In this document: positions 11,501-26,427 of the stretch, piece after piece
Numbering within the stretch: position 1 is the first letter of the stretch
How the letters are laid out: each line of letters starts with the position of its first letter
NCBI GenBank assembly: GCA_034440615.1
Contig: JAOTOM010005154.1
Coordinates: 248,001-312,000 of the forward strand
Origin: Ashinkailepas kermadecensis
Lineage: Eukaryota; Arthropoda; Thecostraca; Neolepadidae
DNA: 64,000 nt
Direction of reading: 5' to 3'
Position numbers and translations under genes: made by a program
Notes under the pieces: generated by a model
Databases searched by the model: none
Seen by the model: the letters and a program-made list of their open reading frames with translations, nothing else
What the model was told of the DNA's origin: nothing

Positions 11501-12236
11501 TCATCTTTAGCAGAGGCAAAGTGCCATCCGCCAGATATTTGCTACGTTAAGGAAAGGGTTACGTTAATCCGGCTTATGTGGCATCCGGTTATATCAAAGA
11601 AGCAAGAGAGGAAAGATGAGACGCCGGCAAACAAAGAACGTGGCGTAAGGGGCCGATACATACATAGCATACAGGTTCATACACGGACATACATACATAC
11701 ATACACGACAATCAGAAGGGCATTTGGAGGGTGGACAGTTTCTTCGCCTGCGGAGAGGCTCCACTGCCCACCCGCGACCTGAAACGAAGCAGATGCCCGA
11801 TGCCCAGGGCGAATCGTAGGCGTCGGGCCCGACCTTGTATGTGTAGATGTATGTTTGAGTTAAAACTTAGAAAAACTTGAGAAGGGGAAAAACCAAGCAG
11901 CTTGGAAAACCCGTAGGTAAAAAACCAAGCGCAATTTATTAGGAGAACCGTCCGCTTTTGCCAAATCGGATCGGTCTCTTCCTACCTAGTGTAAAATATC
12001 CTATATGTATGCGTTTTTCGACGACGGAGAGGAAGATGTGTGTAACGCAGTCATACAGCTAACACAGGGTGCAACGCGTGTCATGTATCCTTCAACTTCA
12101 CATCAAATCAGGTTGAGCCGGGTAGCGTGTGACAGAGAAATCAAATCAGTTCGGAAAGTTTGGTATCGTGTAAAATGCGGAGGAGTAGCTCGAGGAGTGC
12201 CGGGTGGTCATTCCCGAGGAGTGCCCGGAGAGATAT
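11501..12236. other. No gene recognised
   Basis: Unique-looking sequence with a short 'cata' run near 11690. No supported feature. Confidence 0.4.
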
Positions 12237-12437
12237 CTACATATGGTTGCAGTTGAAATAGTGGGGAATAGCGCGGCGACGAGGAGCATATGCCGGACAT
12301 GTGAGTAAAGCGTGGGCGACAGTGATGGGAACTCGGCATGTGGTGCAAATCGTGGGCCAACGTGATCGATGACAAATATAATTGTGTGATAAGCTGGTGT
12401 GTCCGAGGCGAAGGCTGGCGAGTATCACCTCATTCAA
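12237..12437 (-). pseudogene. I/Jockey-type LINE, C-terminal zinc-knuckle fragment
   Basis: About 66 codons encode the end of a LINE ORF2, downstream of the RNase H domain. A segment LRLGHTSLSHNYI is followed by the CX2CX8HX4C motif CTTCRVPITVAHALLTC. The same arrangement is present near 56600-56760 and in the LINE end at 20907-21331, but the three sequences differ, so they come from different families. The rest of the element is missing. It is a dead fragment. Confidence 0.8.
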
Positions 12438-13037
12438 ACGGGGAGTACTGGTGGGAAGAGGGCCAGTTGGAGAGTGTGGGTTTCATACTGTGTAGGTGTG
12501 TGGTGCCGTGTGACCAGCAGGCCTGAAGATATTTGTGGAATAACATATTGGCTACAACCGGGTGGTACTGGGGCACAATTATTCCGAGGGAGGTCAATTG
12601 CTGCCCTTGCAATTGTTTCTTACATATTTTCATACCTACTTCTTACATACTCTTTCAGAATATGTACACAACTGATCAATTTGTCTCACCACATGCGCTT
12701 AAGGCCCTTTCAAGTAAAAATTGGCTCAACTTACCTCAACTTCCCCTGCCTGTCCTTGAGCCTTGTGTGCAAGGGGGTACTTAAATATAGCACTACGACC
12801 GAACGAAGAAGAAGCGAATAGTTCGCTCTTGTTCTTGGTAAATTAATGGAAGCAGGTGAGCGGCGATAGCGGCGGCGTCTGTCCCATCCCGCGGGATGGC
12901 GTACCGGCCCCGCCCCGCCGGTCAGTGCACTCCCGCACCGGTGGGTAGGTGAAGCTGGAGCTAATGTTCGCCGGCAGTCAGCTGATCAAATCAGTTGGCT
13001 GGCGGCAGCTGGGCCCCGCCGATCCCCCCGCCGATAG
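12438..13037. other. No gene recognised
   Basis: The first half is AT-balanced. The second half (12870-13037) becomes GC-rich as it approaches the 35-bp array. The run 'cgaacgaagaagaagcgaa' near 12800 could be a decayed retroelement tail, but this is not provable here. Confidence 0.35.
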
Positions 13038-15198
13038 CCCGGCGAGCTCCCGACACACACACCGTGACTATGCCCGGCGAGCTCCCGACACACACACACC
13101 GTGACTATGCTCGGCGAGCTCCCGACACACACACCGTGACTATGCCCGGCGAGCTCCCGACACACACACCGTGACTATGCTCGGGGACATCCCGACACAC
13201 ACACCGTGACTATGCTCGGGGACATCCCGACACACACACCGTGACTATGCTCGGGGACATCCCGACACACACACCGTGACTATGCTCGGGGACCTCCCGA
13301 CACACACACCGTGACTATGCTCGGGGACATCCCGACACACACACCGTGACTATGCTCGGGGACATCCCGACACACACACCGTGACTATGCCCGGCGATCT
13401 CCCGACACACACACCGTGACTATGCCCGGCGAGCTCCCGACACACACACCGTGACTATGCTCGGGGACATCCCGACACACACACCGTGACTATGCTCGGG
13501 GACATCCCGACACACACACCGTGACTATGCTCGGGGACCTCCCGACACACACACCGTGACTATGCTCGGCGATCTCCCGACACACACACCGTGACTATGC
13601 CCGGCGAGCTCCCGACACACACACCGTGACTATGCTCGGGGACATCCCGACACACACGCACCGTGACTATGCTCGGGGACATCCCGACACACACACCGTG
13701 ACTATGCTCGGGGACCTCCCGACACACACACCGTGACTATGCCCGGCGATCTCCCGACACACACACCGTGACTATGCCCGGCGAGCTCCCGACACACACA
13801 CCGTGACTATGCTCGGGGACCTCCCGACACACACACCGTGACTATGCTCGGGGACCTCCCGACACACACACCGTGACTATGCTCGGCGATCTCCCGACAC
13901 ACACACCGTGACTATGCCCGGCGAGCTCCCGACACACACACCGTGACTATGCTCGGGGACATCCCGACACACACACCGTGACTATGCTCGGGGACATCCC
14001 GACACACACACCGTGACTATGCTCGGGGACATCCCGACACACACACCGTGACTATGCTCGGGGACATCCCGACACACACACCGTGACTATGCCCGGCGAT
14101 CTCCCGACACACACACCGTGACTATGCCCGGGGACATCCCGACACACACCGTGACTATGCCCGGCGAGCTCCCGACACACACACACCGTGACTATGCCCG
14201 GCGAGCTCCCGACACACACACCGTGACTATGCTCGGGGACCTCCCGACACACACACACCGTGACTATGCCCGGCGAGCTCCCGACACACACACCGTGACT
14301 ATGCTTGGGGACATCCCGACACACACACCGTGACTATGCTCTGGAACATCCCGACACACACACACCGTGACTATGCTCGGGGACCTCCCGACACACACAC
14401 ACCGTGACTATGCTCGGGGACATCCCGACACACACACCGTGACTATGCTCGGGAACATCCCGACACACACACCGTGACTATGCTCGGGGACATCCCGACA
14501 CACACACCGTGACTATGCTTGGGGACCTCCCGACACACACGCCGTGACTATGCCCGGCGAGCTCCCCCACACACACCGTGACTATTCTCGGCGAGCTCCC
14601 GACACACACACACCGTGACTATGCTCGGGGATATCCCGACACACACACCGTGACTATGCTCGGCGATCTCCCGACACACACACCGTGACTATGCTCGGGG
14701 ACATCCCGACACACACACACCGTGACTATGCTCGGCGAGCTCCCGACACACACACCGTGACTATGCTCGGGGACATCCCGACACACACACCGTGACTATG
14801 CTCGGGGACATCCCGACACACACACCGTGACTATGCTCGGGGACATCCCGACACACACACCGTGACTATGCTCGGCGATCTCCCGACACACACACACCGT
14901 GACTATGCTCGGGGATATCCCGACACACACACCGTGACTATGCCCGGCGAGCTCCCGACACACACACACACCGTGACTATGCCCAGCGAGCTCCCGACAC
15001 ACACACACACCGTGACTATGCTCGGCGAGCTCCCGAACACACACACACCGTGGCTATGCTCGGCGAGCTCCCGACACATACACACCGTGACTATGCTCGG
15101 GGACATCCCGACACACACACCGTGACTATGCCCGGCGATCTCCCGAAACACACACCGTGACTATTCTCGGCGAGCTCCCGACACACACACCGTGACTA
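13038..15198. repeat. 35-bp minisatellite, about 61 copies, with local 175-bp higher-order periodicity
   Basis: The consensus unit is ACACACACCGTGACTATGC followed by YCGGNGANCTCCCGAC. The variable hexamer is GAGCTC, GACATC, GACCTC or GATCTC. Length changes come mainly from the CA run. Between about 13390 and 13920 the variant order GATCTC, GAGCTC, GACATC, GACATC, GACCTC repeats, giving a period of about 175 bp. The array ends abruptly at 'cgtgactaaa'. ORFs rich in Thr, His and Pro on both strands are artefacts. Confidence 0.95.
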
Positions 15199-15414
15199 AA
15201 GACTTGGATATAATCTTTGGGAGGGTGTACAGCATGTTCCCATCATTTTTCCGATCTTGCCATTAACCGTACGGAGTTGATTGGAAATAAATGACCTAAG
15301 AATTTCTGTACCCTTTTTGGCACCTATATTTTAAATGCCATGAGCTTTTGCAGGGAATTGCCAACAAGGAAGCTGTTTGCGTGGACATGCATACATGCAT
15401 TACGCATGTATTTG

Positions 15415-15441
15415 TGTGTGTTTATGTTTATGTGTGTGTGT

Positions 15442-15476
<35 letters not shown>

Positions 15477-15478
15477 TG
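15415..15478. repeat. (TG)n microsatellite
   Basis: Tandem TG with a few interruptions, trailing into 'gcgtgtgtgcacaca' to about 15510. Confidence 0.95.
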
Positions 15479-15744
15479 CCTGCACGCTGACGCGCGTTTG
15501 TGCGTGTGTGCACACATGCACGTATGCATCCACGTAAGCACACACACACTGTCGATAACCCTACTCGGTCGTGCAGCCAAGGGGATGGGCAGGGCAGATG
15601 CTCTCATCAGGCTTCCTAGGCTTCGAGAAAATCGCACGCTTGTGCGGCGTGGGGCCAAAAAATGGCAAACAATCAAACCATTTTCGCGTCCCCGTCCCTA
15701 CCCACCAGAAACAACAATGAATTGCACCTGCGCATCTACTGTTG

Positions 15745-15900
15745 CTTCGCCCGGTCAGAATACTGACTCAGTGTACTCGCCCAGTCAGTGTACAGACTCA
15801 GCGCACTGACTCAGCATACTGACTCAGTATATTCGCCCAGTCAACATACAGACTCAGCATACTTATTCAGCATGCTCGCCCAGTCAGTATCCTGACTGGA
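15745..15900. repeat. Short degenerate ~26-bp tandem repeat
   Basis: Units of the type 'cgcccagtcagtatactgactcag' occur about six times with variation in length. Confidence 0.65.
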
Positions 15901-16377
15901 AGCGAGTTGAACTTCGGCAACACGGCTTACGTAATGGCGCATGGCTGAAGGACGAAGGCCGGCATCAAAGCTAAATAACTAAAGCCGTGTGTCATTTCTG
16001 TGCAACTGACGTCAGAAAAGGGTCCCCTGCATGCTGCGTCATGGAACGTGGCAATAGCGGCTGCGGAATGTTTTATTCACGCGGCAACAAATGCAATTAC
16101 CGGAAACAGAGCGCTGTCCGCAACCTTACGTCCCCCTTGCGTACAATCAGGGCAGTTAGGAAGCCGAGTTATACGACAGCTCCGCGGACGACAGAAGGCT
16201 GGCTTTACCGGGAAGGCAATCGATGCCATCTACCTCAACTACCGCTCATCAACCTCATCAATCTCAAACGTGGAAGTATCAGACCGTGACCAAGCGTTCG
16301 TCCTCATCATTCAGACCCGGGCGCACATATTGTTTCCAAGAATTACCTGTAATGGGGACGTCGGACACGTCTTATCT

Positions 16378-16945
<568 letters not shown>

Positions 16946-19137
16946 ACATAATGGGTGCATGAGGATCAACTGCAGAGCAGTGTGGGACTTGGACCGACCG
17001 GAACGCATCAATGATGCCTCGTGCGACCCACGCTGTCGGCCACAATATCTTGTTTTGACTGGAACGATCTTCAGGGACATTTGCTGCCACCGCTGCCTGA
17101 CCTTGGCGTCAGGACGGCGCCAGGGACACGGGCGAAGCGCGCCAAATCTCGGCTGCCTGCAGCACTGCCAGACCTGTAGTTAGTGGCTCACGGGTGGGCC
17201 GCGTAGTTCACGTGGACAAAGTTGGCGGCGAAATTGGCACCATGAACTGGTCGTTGCTGGCGGCTGGAATGACCTCTCCTAGTTTAGTCTGGAAAGTTCG
17301 CAGCTCGCGCAGTGGTTTAAGTTGTGATATTGCTCGTGCGATCGCTTTGTATTCCAGTCGCACGGCAGAACCGCTGTCGATTGAAATCGCTCGCTAGGAA
17401 ATCAAAATACGCACTCCGGATAATTTATCCTCGTGTAAGCGATCTTATTAAACACCACATTTGCTCTCTATTGAACGTGACTTGTCTGAGTGAGTTGCAT
17501 GCACCACACGTCGTTTCTTTCACACATAAGTGGCTGTTCTGGAAGCTAAGTAAAAAATGGAGCTTTCAGTGCTGCAAGCCACCGGCGGACACAGTCTAAA
17601 TTTGTCGATCACTACCAGGGTTTTGAAAATTCAGCTCCAGTTTCTTCGTGATTGCTGGTGCTCGTGCAAGGAAAACATCACCTGAGCTCTCACACCTAGT
17701 GGGAAAATGTTCACCGGTTCCCAACACCCGTGTATATGGCGACGCTTCAGAGGACTAGTTCGCCCAGGACGTAATGATTCAGCTAGTCAGAGCACAAAGC
17801 AACAAAACACTAGAAAGTTGACCATGCTCAGGAATGCAATGTTTCATGCATCTGTCGTGCGAAAAGTCCCCGCTCCAATATCCAGAGGAGACAGATGAGT
17901 CCCATGGATAGTCGACGTGATCAAGAACAAAACGTCCGGCTAGTTGGCTCGCTTCGTCTGCGGCACCCGTGCACCAGACACACAATGTGGCGAGCATCTC
18001 GACCGCTTGCCACTTCTGAGCTCCGATCACTTCCCGGCAAGGCTCGCATCAGGTTCAGCGCACGCTTCCGGCCTCCTCCCCTGTAATTGGATCTCACGCC
18101 GAGGTCTATGTCGCCTGCTCAGTCGAGACGACTTCACACGGCTGATCGAGATGCCCGAACTCGGTCGGTTAGGGTAACGATCTCGCCTGCAGACACTGAG
18201 GCTGGTCTTCGATCACAAATCGTACGAGTTGACGTTCAGCGATAAGATGCTTAATGCCTGCTATTGGGAAGGATGATGAGGTCCAGCTACAAGTGTTTTT
18301 TTTTTGGTGGCAAAGGAAAGATAGCTCTTCTGCGGCATTAAAAAGGACGCTGTAACGAAGATAGTTTTGCACCCCCCCCCCTTTTCAATGCATTTGACTT
18401 CCACGTATCCTGGGATCCGAGCTCTGGGCGATCTCAGGAATTTGGCCGGTGCCAGCCGGCACGTCCGGTCTTGACGCCACTGGCCGGCCGGCCGTCACAC
18501 ATGACACAGTTGGGTGTCAGGTCATTGACACCCGCGTCACCCTGGTACATACCAATCGGCAGTGTGGGGTAGGATGGCCGGTCGGAAGCACTCCCGACCA
18601 ACATAGCTATATTGGCTACCCCACCTCCCCCAGGATGTGCAACTGCGTCCTGTAGCAATGCTGAGGTGGAAATTGCAAAAGCACTGATTAAGAAAGGAAA
18701 ACTCGGACATTTCTGAAATATTCAGCGCCAGAAAGAGTTTCCCGCCGGGAGCCCAGCTGACTTTTCGTGTGCAAATCCACGGCTCAATCAAAGAAGCATG
18801 TTGCTCTCAACTCGTGTTGCGAAGCCACACCCCTGTTCAAAACCGGTCCAGTGCAGAGGAACTCAGCCTCCGATCTGCAGCCTATCAGTTTTCCGGCAAC
18901 GACCGGACTACCAGATCAGCATGCCGTGCCACGTGCAGGTGAAAGAGCGTCACGTCCGCCACATGCCGTGCCCATCCATCACGGGCGAGCGTGACCTCTG
19001 CCACCAGCCCGCCGGCTCAAACCTGCAGCCGAAGCGGATCTGCCGCCGCCCAGCCGACGGTCGCTCGCTGGTGGCCGAGGCGACGGCAACGCGAGCGTCC
19101 CAGGTAACAGGTGGCGTCTGTCTCCTGCACCTGGCCC
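16946..19137. other. No gene recognised
   Basis: 2.2 kb of mixed composition with short ORFs only. A run of C lies near 18370, and CpG content rises towards 18900-19137, just before the 91-bp repeat. Confidence 0.45.
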
Positions 19138-19625
19138 CAGACAGCAGGTGGTGTCGTGTCTTCTCAGCCTGGACATCACACCGTCACGTCAGTCAGAGGG
19201 GCACACACGGTCTGTCTCGGAGGGTCCCATAGCGTGGTCTTCTTCTCATTGTCTCGGAGCGGTCCCAGATAGCAGGTGGTGTCGTGTCTTCTCATCCTGG
19301 ACATCACACCGTTACGTCAGTCAGAGGAGCACACGCATTCTGTCTCGGAGCGGTCCCAGATAGCAGGTGGTATCGTGTCTTCTCAGCCTGGACATCACAC
19401 CGTCACGTCAGTCAGAGGGGCACACACGGTCTGTCTCGGAGCGGTCCCAGATAGCAGGTGGTGTCGTGTCTTCTCAGCCTGGACATCACACCGTCACGTC
19501 AGTCAGAGGGGCACACACGGTCTGTCTCGGAGCGGTCCCAGATAGCAGGTGGTGTCGTGTCTTCTCAGCCTGGACATCACACCGTCACGTCAGTCAGAGG
19601 GGCACACGCATTCTGTCTCGGAGCG
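19138..19625. repeat. 91-bp tandem repeat, about five copies
   Basis: 'ggtcccagatagcaggtgg' starts at 19261, 19352, 19443 and 19534, exactly 91 bp apart. A first, longer copy at about 19138-19260 has an extra ~30 bp. Copies differ at few positions (for example 'cacacggtctg' versus 'cacgcattctg'), so the array is young. Confidence 0.9.
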
Positions 19626-20892
19626 GCATTAATTTCCTGTTCCTGTGTGAAGTGAACAAATGCGCTACTAGCCATTCTATTTAATCCAAACGAACGGAAA
19701 CTCTTGGGAAATAAGCATAAGCTGAGATGTTTGTATGGATGCGGGTTCGGGGATAGACTTTCGCATGGAGTTTCGAATTTCTTTTAAACCTCGGCAATTA
19801 TCTTGAACAGGTACCCATGTACTCATGGTACTCATGGCTTGATGTCAAAATGAATGGAACTTCTTGCACTTTAAGGCGTCTCTTGATTGTCGTTTATTGA
19901 ATGCATTGTATTCGTAGGGCTGGGACGACATCTGGTGCAAGAACAGGCTGAGGGCTAGAAAACGTGGTGAAAAGTTGAGTTTAACGACTTCTAAAGGTTG
20001 ACATCACCAATTTAAATATACATGCTACTTCAGGCATAGGCATCTCAAATGATAGTATTGGTGAACCAAATAGTCAAATTAGCTCACATCTTCATTGCTC
20101 TCAGCATTACGAACACCGGCATGAATAATAAGTCAAGCAGCTATTCAGTTGTATTGCTTGTCACTAACAGTAACAGGCACGGAAAGTTCGTACGGAACAC
20201 ACATTAAGACCGCCGTTCGTGCAAAAAAATGAACATGCACCTTAACCTTTGTTCAAGGTTGCTTAATAATCGTATTATCATCACCAACGCAATGCTTGTT
20301 TAAATATCCTGTCGTGTGTGTTTACCAATAAATCGTCTCAGAAGAATGTGGTTCAGAACGCGACACGCCGAAAGTTCTACCACCCCGGATCATTTGATGA
20401 CGCAACTAAGAGCACCACACAGCCGTTCAGCTATTTGCCAAGCCTGGCATCGAATGGTCCACCCGTGATGGATGAGCACAAACAAAGTTTGCAAAGTCTG
20501 CGCAGCCAAATGGTGTGACGTCATTATGCCGCAGGCGACTTCCAGGGACAGTTGTTAACAGCTGTTAACAGCAACAGATATCGGCAAGCAGCATATTCGA
20601 AACAGCAGCAGATATCACACAGTTGTAAACTCGAACTTTAAATATTTCATTTTTTATTTCAGCATTGATTTTTTCTTTACAAAAAAAATGTATATAGTTT
20701 CCCCAGGTGTATTTCGTCCTTGACACCAACAAAAATATTGTCCACGTACCGGCAGTAAATATTTTGACTCACGCCAGCATGTTCAAGGACATCTGTCACG
20801 AGACTACCCATGTCTGAGTTAGCAGATAAGGCTCCAAATGTGAATCCCATCGATGTCCCTTCTACTTGACAGCAGGCTCACCTTTCGGCCCT
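19626..20892. other. No gene recognised
   Basis: Unique-looking AT-richer sequence. No supported coding region or repeat. Confidence 0.45.
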
Positions 20893-20906
20893 CTAAGCGC
20901 CGCTTC

Positions 20907-21331
20907 GACATACCTATGCGACGCACCGGTATCTTCTGGGTGGTGACGAGGCGCCGCTGTGCCCGAGATGCACCGCGCCAATGTCAATGCGACACATTTT
21001 AATCTCATGTCCCCGGCTTGCCCACGAACGGGGACGTCACTCTGGAAGTTCCTCTGTCTCGCTTCGGGAAGTATTAGGAGATGAGTCTGACATCGTTCAC
21101 CCCGGACAACTTTTTAAATTCCTCTTAGAACTTAAATTATCCGTGATTTACGCTGGTTACTAACGTGCTGCTGCATACGTGGTTAGTTTTACCCTAGGAC
21201 AGATGTGGCATCGTCACTTATAACTTGTTGCTTGATCTGACGTGTAAGTGCCTCTACGTCTAATTGACTGAATTATGGGCGCTTTATGACCTATGCAATC
21301 GATGCGCCCCTAAACTACAATAACTAACTAA
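20907..21331 (+). mobile_element. 5'-truncated I-like LINE end (425 bp) with a 14-bp TSD
   Basis: The first ~255 bases encode the C-terminus of a LINE ORF2: THRYLLGGDEAP followed by the CX2CX8HX4C knuckle CPRCTAPMSMRHILISC, ending with a stop at about 21161. The 3' UTR carries a hairpin, GGGCGC(N)21GCGCCC, at 21277-21309, and the element ends in an (AACT)n tail. It is flanked by the perfect 14-bp direct repeat 'ctaagcgccgcttc' (20893-20906 and 21332-21345). The coding end is intact, which suggests a fairly recent insertion. Confidence 0.88.
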
Positions 21332-21345
21332 CTAAGCGCCGCTTC

Positions 21346-22036
21346 TGTGATGCGCACACACAGCGGGAGGAGGGTGAAGCGGTGTGGTTAGAGGAGTGGG
21401 AGTGAAGACTGGCTGTACACTACACGCTTGATCTGAGTTGATCACTAGCGGATTCAGGCAATCCTGTCATGCCACATCTCTTACCTTGGAAGAAAGCGGA
21501 CGCAGTCATTTGGCCCCTACTTGGGGCATCATAAATACCCTCACTGAATACAGCCAACGTATATTTATATTTGTGTTCAACCGAAAGGAAATATTTTTCA
21601 TCGAAGAGAACGCGGAGCACTTCCCCACCCCCCTCTGCTCAACAGCTTTTACTTTCTAATAAACACGCCAGCATTCCTCAGCTTGTCGAAGTTTGCCAAA
21701 GACTAGGCCGGCTATGCACCTCTGTTTGGCCCCGCTTTGGAAGTCGGCTCAACCCGCCAACGGAGCTGATCGGTACCGGTACTTCAACTGGAAGGTTCGT
21801 GAAAGGCTGTCAACGTCTGGGAATGTTGACACGCCCGCAGGGTTCATCACCATCACGATGCCAATGATATCACTTGCACACTTAAGATGTACACAAGGGA
21901 CACACGGAGACAAAGGGTATTGAGACCATTGGCTAATCAATAGTAACTTTAGAAATAGTAACTTTAGATATGCTGGAACTGAGGAGTAACTTTAGATATG
22001 CTGGAACGCTTCTCTGTATGTTGACGTTACGATTAG
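21346..22036. other. No gene recognised
   Basis: Unique-looking sequence. A ~35-bp local duplication ('actttagatatgctggaac') is present near 21960-22010. Confidence 0.4.
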
Positions 22037-22037
22037 G

Positions 22038-22086
<49 letters not shown>

Positions 22087-22310
22087 TGTGTGCTTATGCG
22101 TGTGTGCGTGTGCATGGATGTGTGGGTTTTATGTTTGTGTGTGAGTGGGTGTGCGTGTATCCTGTGAATGGGTGTGTGTGTGGGTGAGTGCGTGTATGAA
22201 TATGTGTGTGGGTTCGTGTGTGTGCGTGTTTATTCGTGGGTGCGTGTGAATATATGTGGTTTTTGTGTGTGTGTGTGTGTTTGTGTGTGTATGTGAGAGG
22301 GCATTTGTTA
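22037..22310. repeat. (TG)n microsatellite with degenerate GT-rich extension
   Basis: Pure TG at 22037-22071, then 'gagaga', then about 230 bases of imperfect GT-rich repeat. Cys/Val ORFs here are artefacts. Confidence 0.9.
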
Positions 22311-23470
22311 ATGCATGTTTTAAGACCGCTACACCCGGTGCATGTGATGAACATATCTTGTGCATGTCACTTTGTGCGGTGGGCCTTCCATGGTTCGGTA
22401 ACTATCCAAGTTACCGTACTGAAGGGATACACTACGGACAAATTTTCACCCTGAGATACTCAGCTCCGAAGGTTTCATTTACGATGACATTATTTAACAA
22501 GAAGGCCCTAAAGGCTGAGTCAACACCCATCTCGAATTATCTCAATCAATGAAGCAGTGTCAACGATCCGAGAACAAACAACTGCGGCGTTCACTTTCCT
22601 CGGCCGTTTCCGTTTCCAATCAGTGGAAAGGGAGCTCTGCTGGCCGGGCGCGCCACGTGCCCCACCTGCAGCGGTGTTTGAAGACCCGTCCAAGGTTTTC
22701 TGGCGGGTCCACCCACCCACCGCATGGCTCAGTGTAAGCTCGGCGTTCCATTCCCGTTGCCGGCTGTAAACAGCCGGCTATTTGAGGGCCGACGTGTTAT
22801 CTCGGCGCGGTCCCACGCTGCTCCGGCGTCGGCACGGTATGCCAGCGGCAAACAGTCCGAGGTCGACAATGGTCGGGCTTCCGAGTACGCCTCGCCGCCG
22901 TCGGCGGAACCAGCACCGGCTGCGCACTTGGCAGCACATTTGGCAGCACATTTGGCAGCGCTACTGGCACCGTTTGACCTGATACGTTTGACCGATATCG
23001 GTCACTTCGGTGTGCAATGATGGAACCAATGGCGAACCCATTCATTGTGTAAGCAGAACACGTTAGGAAAACACAGCATACAAATTTGCCCATGTTGCAG
23101 GAAATCTCCACAATTTGTTTCGCAAATGAGCTAATAATCTCATGATATTGAGCAATGTGCGCCACTACGGAAGGGTACAAGGCAAGGAATCTTTACGGAA
23201 GGCAAAGAAGCACAGCGCTTCTTTTGCTTGAGCAATCGCATGGAACGACTCCATGCTTACGTACGCAGGTCGGCCAGGTGAGAAGGAAATAATTGTGATA
23301 CTCGAGTAGTAATGTGGGTACTAAGAGTGGCTAGTGCGAAGCTCGACCCGTCTATTGTCGTGCGTACCTTGTGGACAATGTGTGCTAATGAGCCACACAA
23401 TCCAACTATCGCTCCTTCCTTTCTTCATTCACAGCTATGCTCTCCAACATGTTGATTCTTACTGATTGCA
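22311..23470. other. No gene recognised; CpG-rich patch 22600-22990
   Basis: Contains a small 12-bp tandem repeat ('ttggcagcacat', about four copies, near 22925-22960). The CpG-rich patch has ORFs in several frames but no recognisable domain. Confidence 0.4.
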
Positions 23471-23660
23471 ATGAGGATCCCTCCTGGCACAATGAGGCTC
23501 ACTGGCATTACGATTAGGACCACTGGCAGCACAATGAAGATCACTGACGGCACAATGAAGATCACTGGCAGCACAATTATAGTTACTGGCAGCACAATGA
23601 GGATGACACAATCCGACAACCACATTGTGCCACGCGCATTGTGCTGCCAGTGATCTCTTG
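23471..23660. repeat. 21-bp minisatellite ending in an inverted copy
   Basis: The unit 'actggcagcacaatgaagatc' (21 bp) repeats about seven times from about 23475. At 23636-23656 the sequence reads 'gcattgtgctgccagtgatct', the reverse complement of the unit, so the array folds back on itself. Confidence 0.75.
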
Positions 23661-24034
23661 GCACACACTTTTTACAACATGCGAAGGACCATGCCGACGA
23701 AAAAAATGCGTGGTTCAATTTGTCTGGGAGGGGGAACAGGCTCAGCCCAACGTAGCGTAGTCATTGTGCTGTGATGATGTAATATTTCCAATCACAGTGA
23801 GATTTGTTGAGGCCACACAGGGACGAATCCATGAGTATTCATGGCAGGGTACATTTCCTCGGAGGGGCGACTACGGCGACAAAAAAAATCGATTGGCTCA
23901 AGACTGTGGCTCAAGACATCTTGCCTGGAACCTGAGCAAAGGCATAGCGAAGCATCAGAACCATAAATTTGGGTTTTCAAATTCAAATGTCTACTGTCGA
24001 TTTTCAATGGAAATATATTACTCTTCCTTGACAC

Positions 24035-24055
24035 TCAGGTATGGATATATATATA

Positions 24056-24140
<85 letters not shown>

Positions 24141-24152
24141 CATATACATATT

Positions 24153-24231
<79 letters not shown>

Positions 24232-24243
24232 GTATATGTATAT
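24035..24243. repeat. (AT)n microsatellite
   Basis: About 200 bases of nearly uninterrupted AT, adjoining the inverted repeat at 24246-24452. Confidence 0.95.
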
Positions 24244-24245
24244 TA

Positions 24246-24452
24246 AAAGCTAACTTGATCGTCAAGATCCAGGAACGACTCAATGTTAAAAAGATTGTAA
24301 ATATATATTGTGACGTTTCGGCCATAGGCCATTGTCAAACAATCATATAGGCGATTGCCTGACAATGGCCTATGGCCGAAACGTCACAATATATATTTAC
24401 ATTTTTTTCTAACATTGAGTCCTTCCTGGGTCTTGAAGATCAAGTTAGTTTT
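24246..24452. repeat. Inverted repeat carrying two head-to-head hammerhead-like motifs
   Basis: Arms 24297-24336 and 24361-24400 are perfect 40-base reverse complements, separated by 24 bases, with imperfect pairing out to 24246 and 24452. On the plus strand the right arm reads CTGA-CAA, then t-GGCC-TAT-GGCC, then GAAA-CGTC (24359-24385). That is the order of the hammerhead core: CUGANGA, stem II, GAAA, minimal stem III and cleavage triplet. The left arm has the same on the minus strand, with TTGACAA in place of CTGACAA. The core G8 reads A in both, consistent with CG-to-CA decay. Penelope-like elements are known to carry minimal hammerheads in their pseudo-LTRs, so this is probably a PLE terminal remnant. 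Confidence 0.7.
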
Positions 24453-24475
24453 TAATATATCCACAATATATACAT

Positions 24476-26427
<1,952 letters not shown>

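Noticed and set aside
14052..15151. Thr/His/Pro-rich and Gly/Cys-rich ORFs in the 35-bp array
   Set aside because: Frame openness is imposed by the repeat; the frames shift with CA-run length.
13038..15198. Regular ~35-bp array as a possible CRISPR
   Set aside because: No unique spacers; the units are contiguous tandem copies in a eukaryotic context.
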